A stretch of DNA of 64,000 nucleotides, taken from Methylohalobius sp964654415. GTDB taxonomy: Bacteria > Pseudomonadota > Gammaproteobacteria > Methylococcales > Methylothermaceae. Positions 1-8,465 of the stretch are shown one piece after another. A program made the position numbers and the translations under genes. Numbering within the stretch: the first letter of the stretch is position 1; the number at the start of each line of letters is the position of its first letter. The stretch spans positions 124,001 through 188,000 of the forward strand of contig CAZZIP010000001.1 in assembly GCA_964654415.1 (NCBI GenBank). Direction: 5' to 3'. The notes under the pieces were generated by a model that was given only the letters and a program-made list of their open reading frames with translations, did not search any database and was not told where the DNA came from.

Positions 1-896
1 AGTTGGTGCGCGGCGCTAGCCATTCCTTCGACCACCAGGAGTATCTGGCAGGCAGGCAGACGCCGGTGCTGTTCGGTTCGGCGATCAACAACTTCGGTGT
101 AGTGGAACTTTTAGACGCCATTGCCCGCTATGCCCCTCCACCCCAGCCGCGGCAGGCGCAGGAGCGTGAAGTGAGACCACACGAGCCTGGCTTCACAGGG
201 TTCGTGTTCAAAATCCAGGCCAATATGGACCCGTTACACCGCGATCGGATCGCGTTCGTGCGTATCTGCTCGGGCAAATATGAGAAAGGAATGAAGCTCC
301 ACCAGGTCCGCTTGGGCAAGACTCTCACCTTGGCCAACGCCCTCACTTTCCAGGCGCAAAGCCGCCAACACGTAGAGGAGGCCTGGCCAGGGGACATCAT
401 CGGCATCTATAATCACGGCACCATCCAGGTAGCCGATACTTTCACTCAAGGGGAAAAGCTCAAGTTCGGCGGTATTCCTTTTTTCGCCCCGGAACTGTTC
501 CGGCGGGTAGTACTGCGCGATCCATTACGCGCTAAGGCGCTGCACAAGGGGTTGGTGCAGCTCAGCGAGGAGGGCGCGACTCAGGTGTTTCGGCCGCTGA
601 AGAATAACGACTTGATCTTAGGTGCGGTGGGGATGCTACAATTTGATGTAACCGCGTTCCGGCTCAAAGACGAGTATCACGTAGAATGCGGCTTCGAGCC
701 GATCAACGTCGTCACCGTCCGCTGGATCGAGTGCGATGACCCGAACCTGTTCGAGGAATTTAAGCTTAAGAACTTCGACTACTTAGCCGAGGACGGAGGC
801 GGTTTTTTAGCCTACCTGGCTCCGAGTCGGGTAAACCTCGAGTTGGCTCAGGAGCGCTGGCCTAAGGTCAGGTTCAAGGCAACTCGCGAAGTGTAA
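1..896 (+). CDS. prfC: Peptide chain release factor 3, C-terminal part (cut by window start)
   Basis: This is the C-terminal half of RF3, the translational GTPase that removes RF1 and RF2 from the ribosome after termination. The 297 visible residues lack the GTP-binding domain, which lies upstream of the window. What remains is the end of the G domain (PVLFGSAINNFGV, a motif shared with EF-G-type factors), the domain II beta-barrel (GFVFKIQANMDP, HRDRIAFVRICSG) and the RF3-type domain III (VGMLQFDV, VECGFEPINV). The reading frame is open from the first base, so the true start is outside the window. The stop is TAA. The family is clear from the RF3-specific motifs in domains II and III. Confidence 0.95.
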   Translation, partial: LVRGASHSFDHQEYLAGRQTPVLFGSAINNFGVVELLDAIARYAPPPQPRQAQEREVRPHEPGFTGFVFKIQANMDPLHRDRIAFVRICSGKYEKGMKLHQVRLGKTLTLANALTFQAQSRQHVEEAWPGDIIGIYNHGTIQVADTFTQGEKLKFGGIPFFAPELFRRVVLRDPLRAKALHKGLVQLSEEGATQVFRPLKNNDLILGAVGMLQFDVTAFRLKDEYHVECGFEPINVVTVRWIECDDPNLFEEFKLKNFDYLAEDGGGFLAYLAPSRVNLELAQERWPKVRFKATREV

Positions 897-1025
897 AGAG
901 ATTCCGGTTCAGAGTCTGTGCATCCAATTTGTAGCCAAAATTGGTAATATTCACGAGGTTGGTTCAGTCCAGGTTCACGGAGTGGCTATTATTTTGTCAT
1001 CACTTGTCATATAAGGAGAAATAAA

Positions 1026-1451
1026 ATGAATAAAAGTAAGCTGATGTTTATTGCAGCTATGGTAGCGGCGGTAGGGGCATCCTCGATGGCTTCGGCAGTG
1101 GAATTTACGCCCGAGGAAAGCCTGTTTTTGGGGATGAAAATCTACGAGCGCGCCGCCGGCCGCGGCTGCGGTACCTGCCACGACGTGCGTCCGTTTCCGG
1201 ACCTTACCCAAAGCATCAAAAAGCTGAGCAAGGAAGAATTTATCAACGTAGTCAAGAACGGCCGTCCCGGCACCATCATGACGCCGATGGCGCCAAAGAT
1301 CATGGAAATCGGGCTGGTGAAAAACGCCTGTATGACCGAAGAACAAGCGCTCGATGCCCTGTATGCGTATCTGCAAGCGGTGGCGGAAGGCAAGGGCAAG
1401 GTGCAAAAGCCGACCACTTTGGACGCGAAGATAAAAGCCTGTGGCAAATAA
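1026..1451 (+). CDS. Small periplasmic c-type cytochrome
   Basis: The 141-residue protein has a signal peptide (cleavage likely after MASA, about residue 24) and one haem-binding motif, C48-G-T-C51-H52. Methionines in the segment TIMTPMAPKIM, about residues 88-98, are candidates for the distal haem ligand. It should be exported and act as a single-haem periplasmic electron carrier. A good ribosome site, AAGGAG, sits 9 bases before the ATG. The gene stands alone between prfC and the convergent cysG. I cannot assign it to a named pathway; a role in methanol, sulfur or respiratory electron transfer is possible but nothing here decides it. Confidence 0.85.
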   Translation: MNKSKLMFIAAMVAAVGASSMASAVEFTPEESLFLGMKIYERAAGRGCGTCHDVRPFPDLTQSIKKLSKEEFINVVKNGRPGTIMTPMAPKIMEIGLVKNACMTEEQALDALYAYLQAVAEGKGKVQKPTTLDAKIKACGK

Positions 1452-1457
1452 GTCAAA

Positions 1458-2891
1458 TTAGTTCTTAACCGGCCCGGAGCCTTCCGGGCCGGCCTCTTGC
1501 CGCAACTCTGGTTGAAACCAAGCGAGTTTCGCACGTAGCCTTACCACTTCGCCGACGATGATCAGAGTAGGCGCTTTGGCTTTTTCCTCCCGAGCGCGTT
1601 CAGCCAAAGTGGCAACCGTAGCAACGATCACCCGCTGGCGCGTGGTGGTCCCCGATTCGATCAAGGCTGCGGGCATGTCCGGCTTCATTCCGTGGCGGAT
1701 CAGGGCCTGACAGATTTCTTCGAGACCTAACGTTCCCATATAAATCACCAGCGTTTGCCGGGGCACCACCAGTTTGTCCCAATCGAGATTCGGCCGATCC
1801 CCCTGACGGTGGCCGGTGACGAATAGACACGATTGGGCATACTCGCGGTGAGTGAGCGGAATCCCAGCGTAGCTGGCGCAGCCTAAAGCGGCCGTGATGC
1901 CTGGCACGACCAGGAAAGGGATCCCCTCGCTGGCTAGGGTCTCGATTTCCTCCCCGCCCCGCCCGAAGATAAATGGATCTCCCCCTTTGAGGCGTACCAC
2001 TTTCTTGCCTTCTTTGGCCAAGCGAACCAATAACTGGTTAATGGCTTCTTGAGGCAAGGAGTGATCGGAGCGGGATTTACCGGCATAGAGCTTCTCTGCG
2101 TCGCGCCGGACCAGGTTAAGGATCTCATCCGAAACCAGCCGGTCGTACACTACCGTATCGGCTTCCTGGAGCAGGCGCAGCGCGCGCAGGGTCAATAGGT
2201 CCGGATCGCCAGGGCCGGCCCCGACCAAGGCGACGTAGCCCAGCGGCGCGCGGCGTTCGGCAGCCGCTGCGAGCGCGTTTGTCATGGCCGTTTCGGCGGC
2301 ATGGGTTTTTCCACATAACATCAGTTCGCCTGGCGAGCCGGTCAGGGTTTGTTCCCAGAACCTGCGGCGTAGATCCTGGCTTGCAATGGCCTGTTGTACC
2401 CGAGAGCGAAAGCGACCGGCAAGCTCGGCTAGTTCACCGAGCCTGGCCGGGATCAGGCTTTCCAAGCGCGTTTTGAGCAGGCGCACTAGGACCGGTGCCC
2501 GTCCACCGCTGGAGATGGCGATGACGACCGGCGAGCGGTCCACGATGGCGGGCATGATGAAGTCGCAAGCTTGAGGTTGATCTACTGCGTTGATCAGGAC
2601 TCCACGCTGCCTAGCGGCGGTTGCGACTGCCGTGTTGAGGAGGCGATCGTCGGTGGCGGTGATGGCCAGGAAGAAACCGCTCAAATCTGCAGGTTCGAAG
2701 GTTTTGGGTTTGAGCGCGAGCTTCCCGATCGCTGCCAGCTGTTCAAATCTCGGGTGGAAGTCTGGCGCAAGAACCGTCACTTTAGCTCCGGCGTGCAACA
2801 GCAGTTCAGCCTTGCGCAGAGCTACCTTTCCCCCTCCGACGATTAGGCAGGGCTTGTCTTGTAACTTCAGGAATATTGGCAGGAAGTCCAT
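1458..2891 (-). CDS. cysG: Siroheme synthase (multifunctional)
   Basis: The 477-residue protein makes siroheme from uroporphyrinogen III. Its N-terminal half is the NAD-dependent precorrin-2 dehydrogenase and ferrochelatase: VGGGKVALRK at about 18-27 binds the dinucleotide and ISSGGRAP lies near residue 130. The C-terminal half, from about residue 216, is the SAM-dependent uroporphyrinogen III methyltransferase, with GAGPGDPDLLTLR at 224-236 and VVYDRLVS after it. Length matches the E. coli-type fusion (457 residues) with a slightly longer tail. Siroheme serves sulfite and nitrite reductases. The gene is divergent from the TusA-like gene and convergent with the cytochrome. Its last codons contain a strong hairpin (see 1469-1492). 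Confidence 0.95.
   Translation of the reverse strand: MDFLPIFLKLQDKPCLIVGGGKVALRKAELLLHAGAKVTVLAPDFHPRFEQLAAIGKLALKPKTFEPADLSGFFLAITATDDRLLNTAVATAARQRGVLINAVDQPQACDFIMPAIVDRSPVVIAISSGGRAPVLVRLLKTRLESLIPARLGELAELAGRFRSRVQQAIASQDLRRRFWEQTLTGSPGELMLCGKTHAAETAMTNALAAAAERRAPLGYVALVGAGPGDPDLLTLRALRLLQEADTVVYDRLVSDEILNLVRRDAEKLYAGKSRSDHSLPQEAINQLLVRLAKEGKKVVRLKGGDPFIFGRGGEEIETLASEGIPFLVVPGITAALGCASYAGIPLTHREYAQSCLFVTGHRQGDRPNLDWDKLVVPRQTLVIYMGTLGLEEICQALIRHGMKPDMPAALIESGTTTRQRVIVATVATLAERAREEKAKAPTLIIVGEVVRLRAKLAWFQPELRQEAGPEGSGPVKN
1469..1492. terminator. Perfect 10-bp hairpin between cytochrome and cysG 3' ends
   Basis: Two 10-base arms (1469-1478 and 1483-1492) are exact reverse complements around a GCCT loop. 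The hairpin lies 18 bases after the cytochrome stop codon and inside the last codons of cysG on the other strand. No good T-run follows on either side, so termination is likely but not proven. Confidence 0.55.
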
Positions 2892-2953
2892 CGAGCAAGG
2901 TTAGTTTGCTATCATTTTGCCTTCGTTGACACCCATTTTGATTTGAATCAAGC

Positions 2954-3181
2954 ATGGAGTTCGACCGGGAACTGGATACCTCAGGTCTCAATTGCCCCCT
3001 GCCGCTCCTTAAGCTGAAAAAGACCCTCAGCGAGATGGAAAGCGGCGAGGTGGTCCACGTGATCGCCACCGATCCGGCTTCGGTGCTGGATTTCGGCGTA
3101 TTCGCCGAGCAGACCGGGAATGCCATTTTATATCACGGGGAGAACGGCGGCATGTTCCATTACTGGATCCGCAAGAAATAG
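2954..3181 (+). CDS. TusA/SirA family sulfur-carrier-like protein
   Basis: This 75-residue protein has the fold signature of TusA/SirA proteins: LDTSGLNCPLPLLKLKK, with the conserved Cys14 followed by P-x-P, then a second strand-helix unit (VVHVIATDPASVLDF). In TusA the cysteine carries persulfide sulfur for tRNA thiolation, molybdenum cofactor work or sulfur oxidation. The window offers no tus partner genes; cysG lies 62 bases away on the opposite strand. The ORF starts at the ATG right after a gap shared with cysG and I see no strong ribosome site. Family is clear, exact role is not. Confidence 0.85.
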   Translation: MEFDRELDTSGLNCPLPLLKLKKTLSEMESGEVVHVIATDPASVLDFGVFAEQTGNAILYHGENGGMFHYWIRKK

Positions 3182-3189
3182 AGACCCCT

Positions 3190-3912
3190 CTATGGAAGAG
3201 GCCACGGTGGGCCGTCCAAACGCACGGGTTTGAGCGCCCGGCGCAAGGAGAGAATCGTCCAATTCCGTTGTCTGGCGACTTTTTCCAGGACCGGGTCAGG
3301 ATCGACCGCGATTGGACGGCCGACCTGTTCGAGCAACGGCAGATCGTTGTGGGAGTCGGAATAGAAAGTTGCACTTTGGAACTTTGAATCCTGGCCTTTG
3401 AGCCATTCCCTCAGGTGGCTGACCTTTCCCTGCTGGAAACACGGAATGCCGGTAAAACGCCCAGTGTAACGGCCTTGGCTAAATTCTGGCCGAGTAGCCA
3501 GCAGATGGTCGATGCCGAACAGTTCGGCGATCGGCTCGGTGACAAACGCGTTGGTCGCGGTGACAATAGCCAATAGCTCCCCACGGCGGCGGTGATATTC
3601 CACCAGCGCCTTGGCGGCAGGCAGAATCAGGGGCGCGATTTTTTCGCGCACAAAGCGTGCGCGTAAGGCATGAAGAAACTCGACGGGATGCTCGCTCAAG
3701 GGCTTCAAGGAAAATTCCAGAAATGCCGCGATGTCCAATCTACCCTCGCGATAGTCGGCGTAGAAACGGCGATTGGCCGATTCGTATTCATCTGGATCGA
3801 CGACCCCCTGCTCGATCAGAAATTGTCCCCACAAATAGTCGCTGTCCCCGCCAAGGAGGGTGTTATCCAGGTCGAAAAGAGTCAAAGAGGTTCTGGGGCT
3901 GTTTGGAATCAC
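3190..3912 (-). CDS. HAD-superfamily (SerB-like, class IB) phosphatase
   Basis: All four HAD motifs are present in the 240-residue protein: nucleophile D14 and acid D16 in LFDLDNTL, T118 in IVTATN, K163, and Y-S-D-S-H-N-D-L-P at 184-192 with D186 and D190. The helical cap sits between motifs I and II (about 20-105), as in the class IB family that includes phosphoserine phosphatase and histidinol-phosphatase-like enzymes. It is cytosolic. It faces the TusA-like gene tail to tail with 8 bases between stops and is divergent from rppH. The substrate cannot be told from sequence; histidinol phosphate, phosphoserine or a phospholipid-derived phosphate are all possible. Confidence 0.85.
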   Translation of the reverse strand: MIPNSPRTSLTLFDLDNTLLGGDSDYLWGQFLIEQGVVDPDEYESANRRFYADYREGRLDIAAFLEFSLKPLSEHPVEFLHALRARFVREKIAPLILPAAKALVEYHRRRGELLAIVTATNAFVTEPIAELFGIDHLLATRPEFSQGRYTGRFTGIPCFQQGKVSHLREWLKGQDSKFQSATFYSDSHNDLPLLEQVGRPIAVDPDPVLEKVARQRNWTILSLRRALKPVRLDGPPWPLP

Positions 3913-3995
3913 TTGCGATGGTAAGAAGGCTTGTGTAGGTTATCCTGCATGAGCTACAAATTTTATCATTGAATTTTAGCTATGGCTTTTGCGCC

Positions 3996-4520
3996 ATGAT
4001 TGATGCCGAAGGTTATCGCCTAAATGTGGGGATTGTGTTGTGCAATGATGCCGGACGGCTATTTTGGGCGCGGCGGATAGGAATGTGTTCTTGGCAATTT
4101 CCGCAAGGGGGGATCAAGGCAAAGGAAAGCTTGGAAGCGGCCATGTTCCGCGAGTTGTACGAAGAAACCGGGCTGAACCGAAAAGACGTCGAGGTGATCG
4201 GCCGCACGCAAAATTGGTTGCGTTATCGTCTTCCTGAGCGCTATATCCGACGCAATTCTTTTCCGCTTTGCATCGGGCAAAAGCAAGTCTGGTTCCTTTT
4301 GCGCTTGAAAGCCCGCGAAGATCGCATCCGCCTAGACCGATGCAGTAGACCCGAGTTCGATGCCTGGCGCTGGGTAGAGTATTGGCAACCCGTCAAAGAA
4401 GTAGTCTATTTCAAGCGCGAGGTTTATCGCAAGGCCTTGACAGAACTGGGCGAGTTATTGATCCAAGACTCAGTTCCGGTCGATCCTAAAAGTTTCTTGG
4501 CGGCCCGCGGTCGATTTTAA
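3996..4520 (+). CDS. rppH: RNA pyrophosphohydrolase
   Basis: RppH removes pyrophosphate from the 5' end of mRNAs, which opens them to RNase E decay. The 174-residue protein begins MIDAEGYRLNVGIVLCN, like E. coli RppH, and this fixes the start at the ATG rather than the TTG nine codons upstream. The Nudix box runs from G38 to L60 with the catalytic R-E-L-x-E-E-x-G core (R52, E53, E56, E57). The C-terminal WRWVEYW-type segment (DAWRWVEYWQPVKEVVYFK) is also typical of the family. The gene is followed after 30 bases by the short PstS-like gene on the same strand. Confidence 0.95.
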   Translation: MIDAEGYRLNVGIVLCNDAGRLFWARRIGMCSWQFPQGGIKAKESLEAAMFRELYEETGLNRKDVEVIGRTQNWLRYRLPERYIRRNSFPLCIGQKQVWFLLRLKAREDRIRLDRCSRPEFDAWRWVEYWQPVKEVVYFKREVYRKALTELGELLIQDSVPVDPKSFLAARGRF

Positions 4521-4550
4521 AAGTGGATTGGCGGGCTTAAAGGGGGGAGG

Positions 4551-4994
4551 TTGCCACGATCTTACTGGATATGGTTATTAGTCTTATTGCCGATCCTAGT
4601 GATCGGCAATTCGCTTTATGGTGATGAATCGGCATCAGTTCCCGTAGTCATCGTCCATCCCGGAGTTGCGATTCAGTCCTTGTCCCGCAATGAAGCTCGG
4701 GCGATTTTCGCCATGCGCCGCAGGACTTGGCCAAACGGTACTCCGATCCAGGTGTTTGTCCTGCCAGACGACCATCCCTTGCACCAGGCTTTCTGCAAAA
4801 AGATTCTCAATATCTATCCCCACCAGTTGCGCCGGATCTGGGATCGCGGCATGTTCTCCGGGACCGGCCAGGCCCCAGTCGAGGTCGAAACGCTAGAAGA
4901 AATGCAAAAACGCATCGCTTCAAGTCAAGGAGCAATCGGCTATGTGGGCGGGGCACAGCTCGAAGACTCGGTGAAGGCCGTCCCGGTTCATTGA
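4551..4994 (+). CDS. Short periplasmic PstS-like substrate-binding protein
   Basis: The 147-residue product has an N-terminal hydrophobic segment after an arginine (about residues 5-24), consistent with a signal peptide. The mature part resembles a single lobe of a phosphate-binding PBP-like protein: VVIVHPGVAIQSLSRNEARAIFAMRRRTWPNG, then SQGAIGYV. The common family is short proteins of about 140-160 residues found in gammaproteobacteria, function unknown. The proposed TTG start directly follows an AGGGGGGAGG run, an unusually short spacing, so the start is uncertain. It lies just downstream of rppH. I see no PHO box near it, so a phosphate role is not supported by regulation. Confidence 0.7.
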   Translation: MPRSYWIWLLVLLPILVIGNSLYGDESASVPVVIVHPGVAIQSLSRNEARAIFAMRRRTWPNGTPIQVFVLPDDHPLHQAFCKKILNIYPHQLRRIWDRGMFSGTGQAPVEVETLEEMQKRIASSQGAIGYVGGAQLEDSVKAVPVH

Positions 4995-5194
4995 AGCTTC
5001 GCCTTGAGGAGTCAATCTGTTTCAGGCGAAGGAGATGACCTTCGCGCTAGTGATCTTTTCCGCCAATATGAGGGTGAAAAGCTCGCCCTAACAGGAGGTA
5101 CGCGCTGAGTACCATCGCGTCGATGGTACCGGCTGACTTCCGGTCTCAGACAACCCAGACCCAAACGCGGCAAAAAAATTGGCACTTTTGATCT
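4995..5194. other. Structured gap between two convergent genes
   Basis: The 200 bases hold several inverted repeats. CTTCGCCT (near 4998) pairs with AGGCGAAG (near 5024). A perfect 9-bp stem with a 3-base loop, GTACCATCG-CGT-CGATGGTAC, lies at about 5109-5129. Just after it, CCGG pairs with CCGG around a 7-base loop, and CTGAG/CTCAG flank both hairpins, so a three-way junction could form. No protein of useful length is encoded. One of these hairpins probably ends transcription of the genes on either side; the rest may be a small RNA or a repeat element. Confidence 0.4.
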
Positions 5195-6058
5195 TCAGTA
5201 GCCTGGTAGGGAGAAATCCAGCCCCGGCGGCAGATGGTCCAGCCGCTCTACCCGGGTGGAAATAACACCTTCAGCGTAAAGTTCCAGCCAGCGCCAGCCT
5301 GGAGGTTGTAAGTCTAAGGCAAAGGTCGAAGCCCCGGGTCGGAATTGGAAACAGGTGGAAGGGGCGCTCCAGAGAGGAATCTTGTGCCAGTAGCCAGCAA
5401 ATGCCTGATGGACATGGCCGAAGATCACTCCTTTGACATTGGGAAAGCGGTCGAGCAGGGTCAATAGGTCTTGTCCATTGGCAAGCAGCATCGTATCCAT
5501 CCAGGCGCTGTGTACGGCCAGCGGCGGATGGTGGACGGCGATCAAGGCAGGAAGGTCCTGATGTTCTTCAAGGCTTAAGGCTAAAAATTCAAGTTCGCAG
5601 ACAGCGAGATACCCCCCGGCAGAGCCGGCAAGATGGCTGTTCAAACACAAAATCTGCCAGGTTTTGGTCAGAATGCGCCGGGCACAACGCGTGGGGTCTT
5701 GGCATAAGACCAAAGCCATCGTCTTGGGATCGTCGTGATTGCCGCAAAGAGCCACCCAGGGAACCTTGAGCGTGTCAAGGAGGCAAAGCAAGCGCTCATA
5801 GGCGGCGGGACTTGGGTCCTGAACCAGGTCCCCGGTAAGCAGGACCAAATCCGGCGGCCAGCTCGCTGCGGTTTGAAGGGAGCCTAAAACTTCCTTGAGG
5901 CTCTCTTCGGTATCGATCCCCATCAGGGTTTGGCCGGGATGCTCCAGAATATGGCAGTCAGACAGCTGGAGCAGTTTGAGCGGCTCGCCGTGATCAGTCA
6001 GCTTAACGCTCAAAGCGGCTTGAGGAGTACTTTCGAGTTGCGCTTTAAGTTGACCCAC
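5195..6058 (-). CDS. cpdA: Calcineurin-like phosphoesterase, CpdA-type
   Basis: This metallophosphoesterase (up to 287 residues) has the metal-binding motifs in order: L-S-D34-C-H36, T-G-D77-L, G-N-H-D at 106-109, VHHPP and FGHVH. E. coli CpdA, of similar length, hydrolyses cyclic AMP and shares the L-x-G-x-x-T-x-E-S segment seen here (LMGIDTEES). The role in cAMP breakdown is an inference from that similarity. The start is uncertain: the GTG at 6058 overlaps the end of argA by 49 bases, while a TTG at 6013 overlaps the argA TGA in a coupling-type arrangement. It is the last gene of the arg operon. Confidence 0.8.
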   Translation of the reverse strand: MGQLKAQLESTPQAALSVKLTDHGEPLKLLQLSDCHILEHPGQTLMGIDTEESLKEVLGSLQTAASWPPDLVLLTGDLVQDPSPAAYERLLCLLDTLKVPWVALCGNHDDPKTMALVLCQDPTRCARRILTKTWQILCLNSHLAGSAGGYLAVCELEFLALSLEEHQDLPALIAVHHPPLAVHSAWMDTMLLANGQDLLTLLDRFPNVKGVIFGHVHQAFAGYWHKIPLWSAPSTCFQFRPGASTFALDLQPPGWRWLELYAEGVISTRVERLDHLPPGLDFSLPGY

Positions 6059-7317
6059 TGCTTTCGCTCGGCGGGTAGATCGTCAAGGCTTACAAGGTGA
6101 AAACCACGCTCCAAGAACCAATGGGCAGCGTGGGTAGTCAGGACGAACAAGGAGGAAAGCCCTAAGCTCTTGGCCTGCTTTTCCACGTGTTCCAAAAGGC
6201 GTTGGCCGTGGCCTTGGCCGCGATAGTTAGGGTGTAAGGCCAGGCACGCCAACTCCCCGGCCTTGGCTTCTGGGAAGACGTGAAGGGCAGCACAGCCTAT
6301 CACCAGACCGTCGCGGGCAATGACCCAGAAATCGTCGAGGCTTTCTTCCAGCTTCTCCGGCGAACGCTTTACCAGGATACCTTCCTGCTCCAAAGGCCGG
6401 GTCAATTCCAAAATGCCGGGGATGTCTTCTAATCTCGCCGGGCGCAGGGTTTCAAAAGGCTTAGCCGAAATCAGCGTGCCGCAACCGTCGCGGGTAAATA
6501 GTTCAAGCAGCAACGCGCCGTCTTGATGCCGGTCGAGCAGGTGAACCCGGCCAACCCCTTGGTCTATAGCCACCACCGCCGCTTGGACGTGGCGGGTGAC
6601 GGCTTCGTCAAAAGCGTTTGCCGCAAGCAACCGGCGCGCCTCCTGACAGGTCAACTGGGGAATCGGCTGCGCTTGGGCCTTGAGTCGGCAGGAGGTTTCG
6701 GTGAGGATTAGGAGCTTGTCCGCCTTGAGCGCTGTTGCCGTGGCGACTGCCACTTCCTCCGCGCTCAGGTTAAAGACTTCGCCAGTCGGGGAATAGCCGA
6801 GCGGCGGCAAAATCACCACGCTTCCCTGGTCCAACTGGCCCAGAATAGCGTCGCGGTCGATGCGTCTGACCTCGCCAGTGTACTCGAAGTCTACTCCCTC
6901 GCGTACGCCCACCGGCTTGGCGATGACGAAGTTGCCCGAACTGACCCGAATCCGCACGCCAGCCATAGGGGAATCGGCCAACCCCATGGAAAACAGCGCC
7001 TCGATTTCGAGACGCGCTTGACCGGCCGCTTCTTTGACGCACTTCAAGGCGGCTGCATCGGTGATGCGAAGGTCCCGGAAGTAGCGAAGACTGAGCCCTT
7101 GCGCTTTGAGGCGCGCTTCAATTTGAGGGCGGATGCCGTAGGCCAGAACCAGACGGATCCCCAGGCCGTGGAGCAGAGCCAAATCGTGGATCAGAGAGGG
7201 AAAAGCCGGATCGAGCAGGGCTTCGCCGCCGAACGTTACCACGAAAGTGCGCCCGCGGTGAGCATGAATATACGGGGAAGAGCTCCGGAACCAGCGAACG
7301 TAAGAGGCAGCGTCCAT
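6010..7317 (-). CDS. argA: N-acetylglutamate synthase (kinase-like + GNAT domains)
   Basis: ArgA transfers acetyl from acetyl-CoA to glutamate, the first step of arginine synthesis. The 435 residues split into an amino-acid-kinase fold (about 15-270, with TFGGEALLDP and the arginine-binding region) and a C-terminal GNAT acetyltransferase domain (about 290-430, with HPNYRGQGHGQRLLEHV as the acetyl-CoA loop). Size and layout match E. coli ArgA (443 residues). In such enzymes arginine inhibits through the kinase-like domain. The ATG shares one base with the argE TGA (TGATG), so the two are translationally coupled. Confidence 0.95.
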   Translation of the reverse strand: MDAASYVRWFRSSSPYIHAHRGRTFVVTFGGEALLDPAFPSLIHDLALLHGLGIRLVLAYGIRPQIEARLKAQGLSLRYFRDLRITDAAALKCVKEAAGQARLEIEALFSMGLADSPMAGVRIRVSSGNFVIAKPVGVREGVDFEYTGEVRRIDRDAILGQLDQGSVVILPPLGYSPTGEVFNLSAEEVAVATATALKADKLLILTETSCRLKAQAQPIPQLTCQEARRLLAANAFDEAVTRHVQAAVVAIDQGVGRVHLLDRHQDGALLLELFTRDGCGTLISAKPFETLRPARLEDIPGILELTRPLEQEGILVKRSPEKLEESLDDFWVIARDGLVIGCAALHVFPEAKAGELACLALHPNYRGQGHGQRLLEHVEKQAKSLGLSSLFVLTTHAAHWFLERGFHLVSLDDLPAERKQWVNLKRNSKVLLKPL

Positions 7318-8465
7318 CAGCCAAGACAGTAATGTTCGATCAGACGACGCAACAGCCGTATCGCCGGATCGATGTGTTGCCGGGGAAGGTACTCGTCGGG
7401 TTGATGGGCCTGATCGATGGACCCGGCCCCTAGGATCACCGTTTCTAGCCCCAAGGAAGCAAGATAAGGCGCCTCGGTGCCGAAGGCGACGGCTCCGGCA
7501 GCTTGACCGGTCAATTCCTCACACAGCTGCACCAGTTGGGCGTCGGCAGGCGTTTCAAAGGCAGGTACGCCGGCAAACAGAGGCTCCACTTTGGCTTTGA
7601 GTCTGGGAAAGGCAGCTACGGTCGTCTCGACCAGGCGCCTGAGTTCCTCCCGCACCGCTTCAGGGGCCATCCCAGGCAGGAGGCGCAGATCGAGCAAGGC
7701 CCGGCAGTGGCCGCAGATCCGGTTGGGGCTGTCGCCGCCTGAAATTGCGCCCAGATTCAGGGTAGGAAAGGGGACTTCAAACCCAGGGTGGCGGATCTTG
7801 GCAAGTTCGTCGCGCCAACGCAAAAGCGCTTTGAGCACCTCGACCATGCCTTCCAGGGCGTTGGCTCCCAGCGCAGGGTTGCTCGCGTGGCCGCTGTGCC
7901 CTAGGACTTCCACCGCTTCCATCAGCACTCCCTTGTGCATCCTGACCGGTTTGAGATCGGTGGGTTCGCCGATGATCGCGAATCGCCCGGCAGGAAGTCC
8001 GGTTTCCGCCAAAAGGCGCGCCCCGTTCATGGTGCTTTCCTCGTCACAGGTCGCCAGAACAAGCAAAGGCGCCTTAAGGCGCGTTAAATCAAGAGAAGCG
8101 ATGGCGGTCAGCGCCAGGGCAAAGAAAGACTTCATGTCCGCCGTTCCCAAGCCGTACAAACGCCCCTGGCGTTCGGTCAGCCGGAAAGGGTCGCTCGACC
8201 ACAGGCCTTCATCGTAAGGAACAGTGTCGGTATGGCCGCTCAAGACCAGCCCCTCGCCCGCCTCTAATGGCCCAACGCTGGCAACCAGGTTAGCCTTGGT
8301 CCTGGTCACCTCTTGCAGGGCGACGGCAAAGCCGAGCGCCTCCAGCCACTCTGCCAAGCGATGGACGACCCCCAGGTTGGATTGGTCAAGGTGCGGATCG
8401 GCGCTCGAGACCGAGGGTTCGGCCACGAGCTGAGCGATCATCTCGACAGGAGAGGGTAGGTTCAA
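7317..8465 (-). CDS. argE: Acetylornithine deacetylase
   Basis: ArgE releases ornithine and acetate from N-acetylornithine. It is an M20-family metalloamidase of 382 residues with the expected two-metal ligands: H78 and D80 in SGHTDTVP, D110 in GTADMK, E142-E143 in CDEES, and the GEPTD segment. The dimerisation lid domain lies at about 175-285. The start ATG overlaps the ilvD TGA... the ilvD stop and argE start form the opposite order on this strand: ilvD is upstream and its stop overlaps this ATG by four bases. Presence of both argA and argE points to the linear (non-recycling) pathway. Confidence 0.95.
   Translation of the reverse strand: MNLPSPVEMIAQLVAEPSVSSADPHLDQSNLGVVHRLAEWLEALGFAVALQEVTRTKANLVASVGPLEAGEGLVLSGHTDTVPYDEGLWSSDPFRLTERQGRLYGLGTADMKSFFALALTAIASLDLTRLKAPLLVLATCDEESTMNGARLLAETGLPAGRFAIIGEPTDLKPVRMHKGVLMEAVEVLGHSGHASNPALGANALEGMVEVLKALLRWRDELAKIRHPGFEVPFPTLNLGAISGGDSPNRICGHCRALLDLRLLPGMAPEAVREELRRLVETTVAAFPRLKAKVEPLFAGVPAFETPADAQLVQLCEELTGQAAGAVAFGTEAPYLASLGLETVILGAGSIDQAHQPDEYLPRQHIDPAIRLLRRLIEHYCLG

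Noticed and set aside
994..1010. Two TTGTCAT repeats before the cytochrome gene, resembling a PHO box
   Set aside because: The repeats are 10 bases apart instead of 11, lie right at the ribosome site, and no further units or suitable -10 element follow.
4551..4994. PstS-like gene as part of a phosphate regulon
   Set aside because: No pst transporter genes and no PHO-box repeats are nearby; only the fold is similar.
5004..5108. 34-codon open frame in the convergent gap
   Set aside because: It starts with TTG, has no ribosome site, and lies within hairpins.
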